Source: Flavobacteriales bacterium (GTDB lineage Bacteria > Bacteroidota > Bacteroidia > Flavobacteriales_D > Crocinitomicaceae). From it: a stretch of 44,174 bases of DNA. Positions 17,827 to 24,726 of the stretch are shown piece by piece (the stretch's first letter is position 1; every line of letters begins with the position of its first letter). The notes beneath the pieces are model-generated. The model made no database searches and was not told the origin of the DNA. It saw nothing but the letters and a program-made list of their open reading frames with translations. The translations under genes were made by a program, and so were the position numbers. The DNA is taken from assembly GCA_009885545.1 (NCBI GenBank), contig VFKM01000156.1, positions 1 to 44,174 of the forward strand. The letters run 5' to 3'.

Positions 17827-20800
17827 ATGAAATCATTGTTAATACACATTATAGGGATCTTAGTTATTGTTCCTGTAAACCAAACTTTTTCTCAAAGTAT
17901 TCATCAAACAGAATTGTCTTTTTATAATTCCAAAGGAAATGCAAGTGCGGAATTTTACGACACAATAGCTGTATCAAAAAAAACACAAACAGAAAAGGTA
18001 ATCTGTAATCTCAATAAAAAAGTCTACGGTTGGCATCCATATTGGATCGGGAGTGCTTACCAAAATTATCAATGGGATTTATTAAGTCATTTATCATTTT
18101 TCAGTTATGAAGTAGATTATTTAACTGGAAATGCAGTTTCTACACATGGTTGGTCAACAAGTGCAGCAGTGAATGCGGCATTGGCGACAGGTTCTACAAA
18201 AGTGACATTATGTGTTACGCTTTTTGCAAATCACACTTCTTTCTTGACAAATACAACGGCGAAACAAGCCCTTATAACCAATTTAATCTCGTTAATCTCT
18301 TCTAGAGGTGCACACGGTGTTAATATTGATTTTGAAGGACTTCCGTCTTCTCAGTCAACTAATTTTGCAAATTTTATGGTTGATTTATCGAATCAATTTC
18401 ATTCAGCCATTCCAGGATCAGAAGTAAGTACAGTTTTATACTCTGTTGACTGGAATTCTGTATTCGATTTTCAAATTATGGAGCCAGAAGTTGACAATTA
18501 TATTATCATGGGGTATGATTATTATTATTCTGGAAGCAGCACTGCTGGGCCAAATGACCCTTTGTATCATTTTGGAACAACTTATAATTATTCATTGTCT
18601 CGATCAATAACTGATTATGTGGAAGCAGGTTGTCCGAAAAATAAATTGATCCTTGGTTTACCGAATTATGGAAGAGAATGGTCTACGTCATCTTTAACCG
18701 TTCCTTCTTCAACAACTGCAACAGGGGTTTCGAGAACGTATTCTTATATTCGTAACAATACCACAGGATTTTATAGTAATGCCAATCATTACTACGATAC
18801 AGATAGTCATTCGGATGAATACTTATTTACGAATGCAGGAACACCAAAACAATGTTTTATAACTAAGGAAAATGCTTTTGGCGATCGGTTACAACATGTT
18901 TTGAATTCAGGAATTGCAGGAATTGGTATCTGGGCACTTGGTTATGACGATGGTTATAGTGAATTGTGGGATGAAATAAATGCTAAAATGACGGATTGTT
19001 ATGTGGATTCTTGCTCAGGAAGTATACATGATTTTGGTGGAGCAACGAAAAACTATTACAACAACGAAGATTACACTTGGACAATTGCGCCTCCGAATGC
19101 TACAAGTTTAGATGTGAATTTCAGTCTTTTTGATATTGAACTGAATTATGATTATCTCTACGTGTATGATGGGAATTCAATTGCGTCACCACAAATTGCA
19201 GGAAGTCCATTTACAGGAACTGTTTCACCTGGAATTTTTAACACAACAACAGGAGCAGTAACATTTCGTTTCACTTCAGATCTTTCAACTACACGGCCAG
19301 GATTTATCGCAAACTATACCTGTAATCAAGATGACGTTCCACCATCTACATCAATTTCTACGATCGGTAATTGGCAAACAACAAATTTCAACGCAAATTA
19401 TACGGATTCAGACAATGCTTTAGTTCAACAGGCTTATAGTTTAATTACTGATTTTGACGGGACTCAACAATCGGCAAATCGTACGTTGGGTTATTTGTTC
19501 GAAGATTTTTCTGGGTCATTAGCAAGTCAATGGGTAACTGGACTCGGAACATGGGGGATTACTGCAGGAAAATTGAATCAATCAACAATTACAGAAACGA
19601 ATTCTGCTTGTTATTCTATGGTAGATCAAACAAATAGCACAGAATATGTTTACCATTGGAAAGGTACAATAGGAGGGCCAGGTTCGAATCGAAGAGCAGG
19701 CTTACATTTTTTCTGTAGTGACCCAACTCTTCCAAATCGAGGGAATTCCTATTTGGTTTATTGGCGAGCAGACTCTGATAAATGTCAAATATATAGAGCT
19801 ACAGCTGATAATTTGGTGTTACAAACGAATGACGACATTGTCGTTGACCCAAACATTGAATACGATTTTAAAATCACCTATAATCCGTCTAACGGGGAAG
19901 TAAAAGCTTTCTTAAATAACAACCTCGTCTCTTCTTGGATTGATTCCAGTCCATTGACTTCTGGGAATGCCATTTCTTTTAGAAGCGGCGAATGTAGTTA
20001 TATCGTAGATAATATTAAGCTTTACAAATCCCGTTCTAATTCAGAGGTTGTATCAATTGGAAATGCAAGTTCTATGGTTAGATTCCAAAACCCAACTTCA
20101 ACTATTCCTTCATGCTCAATCTATTCATTGGTAATTGATGATGCAAATAATTTTTCAACTATTGCAAATTCAATGGTTAATATTGACTGGACAATTCCAC
20201 AAGATTTTACTGTTAATGATGGTTTGGCTTCTGATATTGCTGTTTTTGTAACATCAAACCAAATAAGTGCAAATTGGAATGAATCTCTTGATCCAAATAG
20301 TGATATTTCTGCCTACTTCTTTGCTGTTGGAACGAGTAGTGGAAGTCAAGATATTGCTAGTTTTACAAATATTGGGTTATCGACAAATTATACCCTAACG
20401 GGATTAAGTTTATCTTACGGAACAACTTATTACATAACAATCAAATCCGAAGATGGGGCAGGATTAGAGTCACTTCTTGTTTCTTCAGATGGTCAACTAT
20501 TGCAAGTGCCAACAACTCCTCCAATTGCCGACTTTTACATTGATCAGTTAATTGTTTGTGAGGGAGATTCAGTGATGTTGAATAACGCATCAGTTGATGG
20601 TGTGAGTTTTTCCTGGTCAACGACAAATGGTATCATCAATAATATGAATTCACAACAAGCATATTTGATTCCTTTAGTTACTGGACCTTGTAATATAACA
20701 TTGATTGCTACAAATTCCGCTGGATCAAATCAATCGAACCAATCCTATAACTTCACAGTACTGCCTGGCCCAATCGCTTCTGCTACTCCTGATTTAACGA

Positions 20801-21264
20801 ACGTAGAACTGCCAAATGCTGTTGTATTGTTTAACAATACAAGTCAAAACGCAGATACTTATTTTTGGGATTTTGGTGATGGTGATTTGTCGATAGATCA
20901 AAATCCATGGCATGAATACTCGTCGATTGGAACATACACCGTAGTATTAATCTCTTCAAGGGAAGGATGTGAAAATGACACGGCCTATTTCACTATTAAT
21001 GTTGGTCAAGCTTTAGTTGAAGACAATATAGGTAATGAAATTGAAATTTATCCAAACCCATTTGATAACACACTTACACTGATAGGGAATAAATTAGAAG
21101 AAGTTACCTTGTTTGATCTTCAAGGGAAAATCATTTATCAGAAAGTTTTATTTAGTCAAAAAAAGTTCACTTTTCAGATGGAGGATACCTTGAATCAAGG
21201 AATGTACTTAATCAAAATTAAAGATAATGATCGTTTTCACACAAAAAGATTGGTGAAATTATGA
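17827..21264 (+). CDS. Large secreted GH18-like glycosidase with CUB, FN3, PKD and T9SS sorting domain
   Basis: An 1145-residue secreted protein. A signal peptide (about 1-23) is followed by a GH18-like TIM-barrel domain (about 63-393: KVYGWHPYWIG, then HGVNIDFEGLP with D168 and catalytic-type E170, then IIMGYDYYYS and GIGIWALGYDDGYSELW). The signature differs from chitinase DGxDxDxE in its first and middle aspartates (H and N), like the YaaH/SleL spore-cortex group, so it may cut peptidoglycan or another N-acetylglucosamine glycan. Next come a CUB domain (about 394-497), a jelly-roll-like region (about 555-745), an FN3-like domain (about 795-895), two PKD-like domains (about 905-1060, second with FWDFGDGDLS) and a T9SS type A sorting domain (EIYPNPFDN to KRLVKL, about 1070-1145). 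It should be exported by T9SS and anchored or released outside. Confidence 0.85.
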   Translation: MKSLLIHIIGILVIVPVNQTFSQSIHQTELSFYNSKGNASAEFYDTIAVSKKTQTEKVICNLNKKVYGWHPYWIGSAYQNYQWDLLSHLSFFSYEVDYLTGNAVSTHGWSTSAAVNAALATGSTKVTLCVTLFANHTSFLTNTTAKQALITNLISLISSRGAHGVNIDFEGLPSSQSTNFANFMVDLSNQFHSAIPGSEVSTVLYSVDWNSVFDFQIMEPEVDNYIIMGYDYYYSGSSTAGPNDPLYHFGTTYNYSLSRSITDYVEAGCPKNKLILGLPNYGREWSTSSLTVPSSTTATGVSRTYSYIRNNTTGFYSNANHYYDTDSHSDEYLFTNAGTPKQCFITKENAFGDRLQHVLNSGIAGIGIWALGYDDGYSELWDEINAKMTDCYVDSCSGSIHDFGGATKNYYNNEDYTWTIAPPNATSLDVNFSLFDIELNYDYLYVYDGNSIASPQIAGSPFTGTVSPGIFNTTTGAVTFRFTSDLSTTRPGFIANYTCNQDDVPPSTSISTIGNWQTTNFNANYTDSDNALVQQAYSLITDFDGTQQSANRTLGYLFEDFSGSLASQWVTGLGTWGITAGKLNQSTITETNSACYSMVDQTNSTEYVYHWKGTIGGPGSNRRAGLHFFCSDPTLPNRGNSYLVYWRADSDKCQIYRATADNLVLQTNDDIVVDPNIEYDFKITYNPSNGEVKAFLNNNLVSSWIDSSPLTSGNAISFRSGECSYIVDNIKLYKSRSNSEVVSIGNASSMVRFQNPTSTIPSCSIYSLVIDDANNFSTIANSMVNIDWTIPQDFTVNDGLASDIAVFVTSNQISANWNESLDPNSDISAYFFAVGTSSGSQDIASFTNIGLSTNYTLTGLSLSYGTTYYITIKSEDGAGLESLLVSSDGQLLQVPTTPPIADFYIDQLIVCEGDSVMLNNASVDGVSFSWSTTNGIINNMNSQQAYLIPLVTGPCNITLIATNSAGSNQSNQSYNFTVLPGPIASATPDLTNVELPNAVVLFNNTSQNADTYFWDFGDGDLSIDQNPWHEYSSIGTYTVVLISSREGCENDTAYFTINVGQALVEDNIGNEIEIYPNPFDNTLTLIGNKLEEVTLFDLQGKIIYQKVLFSQKKFTFQMEDTLNQGMYLIKIKDNDRFHTKRLVKL

Positions 21265-21322
21265 TTTTAAGGTTGTTTTTCAATTGATTAAGGGATTCTT
21301 TAGATTTTCACGTCGTTCTTAC

Positions 21323-21352
21323 TTGAAAAAGAAAAAATAACTGTTATATTTG
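21323..21352 (+). promoter_or_regulatory. Promoter of tRNA-Met
   Basis: TTG at 21323-21325 and TATATTTG at 21345-21352 are separated by exactly 19 bases, a full match to the Bacteroidota consensus. The mature tRNA begins 23 bases downstream. Confidence 0.7.
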
Positions 21353-21375
21353 CAACCGCAAAACCAACATTTTAT

Positions 21376-21449
21376 GGCGAGGTAGCTCAGTTGGTTAGAG
21401 CGCAGGATTCATAACCCTGAGGTCGAGAGTTCAAATCTCTCTCTCGCTA
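21376..21449 (+). tRNA. tRNA-Met (CAT anticodon), elongator type
   Basis: A 74-base cloverleaf. The acceptor stem GGCGAGG pairs with TCTCGCT (two G-U pairs, at positions 1-72 and 7-66). The D-arm is GCTC/GAGC, the anticodon loop TTCATAA gives CAT, and the T-arm is GAGAG-TTCAAAT-CTCTC. The anticodon stem CAGGA/CCCTG has an A-C mismatch at its last pair. The paired first base and the lack of three G-C pairs in the anticodon stem argue against an initiator tRNA. The loop could in principle belong to a tRNA-Ile with modified C34, but the overall sequence fits elongator tRNA-Met. CCA is not encoded. Confidence 0.93.
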
Positions 21450-21460
21450 CAAAGGAATTA

Positions 21461-21488
21461 AGACTTAGAGAAATCTAAGTCTTTTTTT
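21461..21488 (+). terminator. Intrinsic terminator after tRNA-Met
   Basis: A perfect 9-bp stem AGACTTAGA / TCTAAGTCT with a GAAA tetraloop, followed by seven T residues, starting 11 bases after the tRNA. Confidence 0.85.
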
Positions 21489-21522
21489 GTTTAAAAAATT
21501 GTACTAAGATTCATATCAGCCG

Positions 21523-21568
21523 TGGCGTAAGAGAGTTCATCAGTTAGTTGACTGACTCTCGCTACAAA
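21523..21568 (+). pseudogene. Degenerate tRNA-like fragment (truncated copy of the neighbouring tRNA-Met)
   Basis: The segment begins with TGGCG as the tRNA does, continues with TCAGTTAGTTGA against TCAGTTGGTTAG of the tRNA D-arm, and ends with CTCTCGCTACAAA, identical over 13 bases to the tRNA 3' end and its flank. The anticodon arm is missing. It can also be folded as a hairpin (GAGAG/CTCTC and TCAGT/ACTGA). It may be a decayed partial duplication or an attachment-site scar. Confidence 0.45.
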
Positions 21569-21593
21569 AAAAAAGGAACACTTTCGTATTCCT
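21565..21593 (-). terminator. Intrinsic terminator of the FKBP isomerase gene
   Basis: On the minus strand AGGAATAC-GAAA-GTGTTCCT forms an 8-bp stem (one G-U) with a GAAA tetraloop, followed by nine T residues. It begins 23 bases after the isomerase stop codon. Confidence 0.85.
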
Positions 21594-21615
21594 CCTGTCT
21601 TAAAGTTTGTTTAGA

Positions 21616-22122
21616 TCAATGCTGATGACCATGCTCTCCGTGCACGTGTCCGTGGCTAATTTCTTCAGCTAATGCTTCTCTTAAGTCAAGTATTTCGCCT
21701 GTGAAATGCAAGTCAGTTCCAGCTAATGGGTGATTGAAATCCATTTTGATTAATTCTGGAGTAATTTCTAAAACACGACCTCTTAGCTGATTTCCTTCAT
21801 TATCTGACATTGGAATCAAAGCCCCAATTGGAAAATATTTCTCATCAAAATTACCAGATTCATCATTGAAAACATCCAACGGAATCATAGCAATCTGACC
21901 TTCATCAAAATCACCGTAAGCGTTTTCAGAAACTATAACTACTTCAAAAGTATCACCTACTTTTTTACCATCAATACTCGCTTCAAATTCAGGAATCATT
22001 GACCCAACACCATATAAAAAGACCATTGGGTTTTCTTTAGATGTTTCTTCGATTGTTTCTCCAGTTTTATGGTTTGATAGTTTGTATGTCAACGAAACTA
22101 CTTTGTTATCTTCAATTTTCAT
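21616..22122 (-). CDS. SlyD-like FKBP-type peptidyl-prolyl isomerase
   Basis: A 168-residue cytosolic isomerase and chaperone of the SlyD type. Residues 1-65 form the first half of the FKBP domain (VSLTYKLSNHKTGETIEET, FLYGVGSMIPEFEASIDGKKVGD), then an insert-in-flap domain spans about 70-125 (SENAYGDFDEGQIAMIPLDVF), and the FKBP half returns with DFNHPLAGTDLHFTGEILDLREA. The tail, HGHVHGEHGHQH at 157-168, is histidine-rich and could bind nickel or other metals as in E. coli SlyD. Its start ATG at 22122 has a -7 box 25 bases upstream. The gene is monocistronic, ending in its own terminator. Confidence 0.92.
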   Translation of the reverse strand: MKIEDNKVVSLTYKLSNHKTGETIEETSKENPMVFLYGVGSMIPEFEASIDGKKVGDTFEVVIVSENAYGDFDEGQIAMIPLDVFNDESGNFDEKYFPIGALIPMSDNEGNQLRGRVLEITPELIKMDFNHPLAGTDLHFTGEILDLREALAEEISHGHVHGEHGHQH

Positions 22123-22147
22123 TTAGATTCTTTTTAAAATAATGGCG

Positions 22148-22155
22148 CAAATATA
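22148..22155 (-). promoter_or_regulatory. Candidate -7 box of the FKBP isomerase gene
   Basis: Minus-strand TATATTTG, exact to TAnnTTTG, 25 bases before the start codon. The -33 position reads TTTAAG-like, a weak match. Confidence 0.5.
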
Positions 22156-22235
22156 AGGAGAAAGTTTATTTGTCTTAAAAATAGTATAGAACTATTCACT
22201 TAAAGTGTATTTAGGAATCAGTTTAAAAAATTAAA

Positions 22236-22283
22236 GCCACAGATTCAAAGATTAGTTTTATGATAAATCTGTGCATCTGTGGC
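22236..22283. repeat. Long imperfect palindrome with ATCTGTGGC ends
   Basis: GCCACAGAT at the left pairs perfectly with ATCTGTGGC at the right, and pairing continues to 18 positions with only two mismatches around a 12-base loop. The phrase is typical of dispersed Bacteroidota intergenic repeats. Lying 17 bases beyond the M3 peptidase stop codon and followed on that strand by a T-rich run, it could also work as its terminator. Confidence 0.6.
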
Positions 22284-22300
22284 AATAAATAAGCATAATT

Positions 22301-24013
22301 CTATTTTAATTTTTCCAATTCCACTTTCACAAAATCAGCTAGTTCTTTTAAATATTCCTCTGTGAAGTCAAATTTAATTCCAGCTGTTGCGTAGATCTCA
22401 GGAATCGATTTCGTATATCCTAAGCGCAATGCATTTTTATAATCTTCAATTGCTTTAGGGAAATCAGTCATGCTGTTTTTCCATACGCCTAATGCACCCA
22501 ATTGTGCAATCGCATATTCTATGTAATAAAATGGAACTTCAAATAAATGCATTTGTCGCTGCCACGCTGTTGATTGCACTTCTTCATATCCTGTCCAGTC
22601 TGTCAATCCTGTCCCGTATTCTTTTGAAATCAGCATCCATTTAGCATGTCGCTCTTGTACAGTATGCTTAGGATTTTCATATACCCAGTGCTGAAATTCA
22701 TCAATTTGAGCAATCCAAGGCATAATTTTTAAAATAGATTCTAATTGTTCTTTTTTCGCTCTTTTCAATTCATCTTCATTGGTGTAAAATTTATTCCAAA
22801 GATTCATCGTTAGTAATTCCATAGACATAGAAGCTAATTCTGCAACTTCTGATGGTAAACTTTTGAAACCGGTTAATTCCAAATCACGACTTAAAAAAGA
22901 ATGTACAGCATGGCCGCCCTCATGAACCATTGTAACAAGATCTCTTTGTGCGCCAACAGCGTTCATAAAAATAAATGGAACACCAATCTCGTAAAGAGGG
23001 TAGTTGTATCCACCTGGTGCTTTCCCTTCTTTTGAATCTAGGTCTAGATAAGCCATTTCGTCCATTGTTGTCAAACAATCGCTAAAGTAAGTGTCAATTT
23101 CCTTAAACATTTTAATTGTTCCAGTCAATAGCTCTACACCAGTGTTGAATGGTTTTAATGGCTGCTTTCCATCAGGGTCAACTTCTGAATCCCATGGTTT
23201 GAATTTGTTTTTTCCTAATTTTTCAAGCTTTTCTAATTGGAGAGTTTTAACAATTGGTACAATTTGTTTTTTAATTGCACTATGGAAGTTCAAACAATCA
23301 TCTTTCGTATAATCAAATCTACCTAACTCTTGAAATTTGTAATCTCGGTAATTCTCAAAACCAGCATTGACCGCAACTTGATGTCTAAGTTGAATTAGAT
23401 CAGTATATAAATTATCTAACTGGTCAATGTCTTTGCTTCTCCGTGTTGACATTTTTTCAAATATCTCTTTTCTCAAGTTCTCGTCAGTTTCCTTTAAAAG
23501 GGAAGAGGCTTTTTGCATTGTTAAGGTTTCGCCTTTATGCTCAATTGTCTGAGCAGCTGAAATTGATCCAAACAATTGGCTTTTTTCATTGATCTCGGCT
23601 TCAATAGCAATATTCTCTTCTCTATAAAGTTGCAATGCAGTATTAACTGAACGGAAATAAATTTGATACTGTTGTTCGTGATTTAATTCATTGAAATAAG
23701 GAGAATCAACCATTTTTTTATTGAGTTGATCTTCAAATGGTGCCAGTTCAGGTTGAATTTTAGTTACAAAAAAAGTATACGCTTCGCTTAAATCTTCTTT
23801 TCTTGTATCAATCGTCATCTTAATGTATCTCCAAGCAGCATCTTCTTCTAAAACAGCTTCAAGTTCACTTTTGTCAAGTAGCCATTTTTTGTACTTTTCT
23901 TTCGTATCAATTGAACGATCAACCAAATCTTCGAATGAAGGTTTTATTTTATCCCAAGAATCTATTACTAGATTTTCTCCAACAAATGTTCGTTTATTCT
24001 TTGTGATTTTCAT
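22301..24013 (-). CDS. M3 family oligoendopeptidase
   Basis: A 570-residue cytosolic zinc metallopeptidase of the M3 family (oligoendopeptidase F-like). The zinc motif reads HEGGH, with H364, E365 and H368 in MVHEGGHAVHSFLSRDLELTGFKSLPSEVAE; the third ligand is the glutamate in that last segment. No signal peptide is present, in line with a role in breaking down short peptides in the cytoplasm. Other M3 landmarks are GGYNYPLYEIGVPFIFMN before the site and the EVPFYYIEYAIAQLGALGVW segment after it. The start ATG at 24013 comes only 13 bases after the T-run of a terminator hairpin that ends the upstream gene, and I see no promoter in that gap. Confidence 0.92.
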   Translation of the reverse strand: MKITKNKRTFVGENLVIDSWDKIKPSFEDLVDRSIDTKEKYKKWLLDKSELEAVLEEDAAWRYIKMTIDTRKEDLSEAYTFFVTKIQPELAPFEDQLNKKMVDSPYFNELNHEQQYQIYFRSVNTALQLYREENIAIEAEINEKSQLFGSISAAQTIEHKGETLTMQKASSLLKETDENLRKEIFEKMSTRRSKDIDQLDNLYTDLIQLRHQVAVNAGFENYRDYKFQELGRFDYTKDDCLNFHSAIKKQIVPIVKTLQLEKLEKLGKNKFKPWDSEVDPDGKQPLKPFNTGVELLTGTIKMFKEIDTYFSDCLTTMDEMAYLDLDSKEGKAPGGYNYPLYEIGVPFIFMNAVGAQRDLVTMVHEGGHAVHSFLSRDLELTGFKSLPSEVAELASMSMELLTMNLWNKFYTNEDELKRAKKEQLESILKIMPWIAQIDEFQHWVYENPKHTVQERHAKWMLISKEYGTGLTDWTGYEEVQSTAWQRQMHLFEVPFYYIEYAIAQLGALGVWKNSMTDFPKAIEDYKNALRLGYTKSIPEIYATAGIKFDFTEEYLKELADFVKVELEKLK

Positions 24014-24026
24014 AATTCATTTCATT

Positions 24027-24064
24027 AAAAAAGCCGCTCCCCGAACAAGTCGAGGGGCGGCTTT
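24027..24064 (-). terminator. Terminator of the DUF5606 gene, directly before the M3 gene
   Basis: On the minus strand AAAGCCG pairs with CGGCTTT, extended inside by CCCC/GGGG with a two-base bulge, and is followed by six T residues. It begins 30 bases after the DUF5606 stop codon and ends 13 bases before the next start codon. Confidence 0.8.
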
Positions 24065-24094
24065 AAAATTTATATTCTCACCTAATGACAGGTG

Positions 24095-24679
24095 TTACTT
24101 TCCTCTACTACCGCCAGTTTTTGTTGCTGTGACCTTTTTCGCAGCTCCTGGTTTAACAGCTTTAGTAGCTCCCGGTGCTTTTGGTTTAGCGGCAACAACT
24201 TTTTTAGTTGCAGCTTTTTTAACTGGTGCAGCTTCTTCAGTTGAATCGTCTTTCTTCGCTTTTGTTGCTTTCTTTTCTGAAACTTCTTCCTTCTCAATCA
24301 ATTTAAGATTTCCTGATTTTTGCAAAAGATTATACCATTGGAACATCTTTTTAACATCTGAAGGGTAAACTCTTTCTTGATCGTAATTAGGCAGTATTTC
24401 TAATAAATATGATTTAAGTACAGTTAAGTCTTCTTTATGAGAAGGGCATTCTTTCCCTCCTTCTTTTTTATAAACTGCTTTTAACAAAGTGCGCAATGGT
24501 GCATCATCATCATATGTGTATATGCTAATATCATCCAACGCTGAAATCTTATCTGTAGCGTATGCTGGAAAACGTTTATTATCTATTAATGATTCCACAA
24601 TGATATTGTTTTTACCTTGTGCCACTACCTTAAAAAGACCTGGTCTTCCTGAAATTGCAATTATACCTGTTAAATCCAT
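24095..24679 (-). CDS. DUF5606 protein with lysine/alanine-rich tail
   Basis: A 194-residue protein. Residues 1-130 belong to the Bacteroidota-specific DUF5606 family (MDLTGIIAISGRPGLFKVVAQ, then VESLIDNKRFPAYATDKISALDDISIYT and ILPNYDQERVYPSDVKKMFQWYNLL). From about residue 140 the chain is a low-complexity basic tail of lysine, alanine, proline and threonine, like a histone H1 C-terminus, ending GGSRGK. I chose ATG at 24679 because the family starts at MDLTGI; the longer frame would need TTG at 24703. The tail suggests nucleic-acid binding, but the domain has no known function. A -7 box TACTTTTG lies at 24708-24701. Confidence 0.82.
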   Translation of the reverse strand: MDLTGIIAISGRPGLFKVVAQGKNNIIVESLIDNKRFPAYATDKISALDDISIYTYDDDAPLRTLLKAVYKKEGGKECPSHKEDLTVLKSYLLEILPNYDQERVYPSDVKKMFQWYNLLQKSGNLKLIEKEEVSEKKATKAKKDDSTEEAAPVKKAATKKVVAAKPKAPGATKAVKPGAAKKVTATKTGGSRGK

Positions 24680-24700
24680 TCTTATTATTTGTTTACACGT

Positions 24701-24708
24701 CAAAAGTA
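24701..24708 (-). promoter_or_regulatory. Candidate -7 box of the DUF5606 gene
   Basis: Minus-strand TACTTTTG fits TAnnTTTG and lies 21 bases before the ATG at 24679, in the 47-base gap after the protease gene. A -33 TTG at the right distance is not present. Confidence 0.4.
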
Positions 24709-24726
24709 TAAAATATTTTTTTCAAA

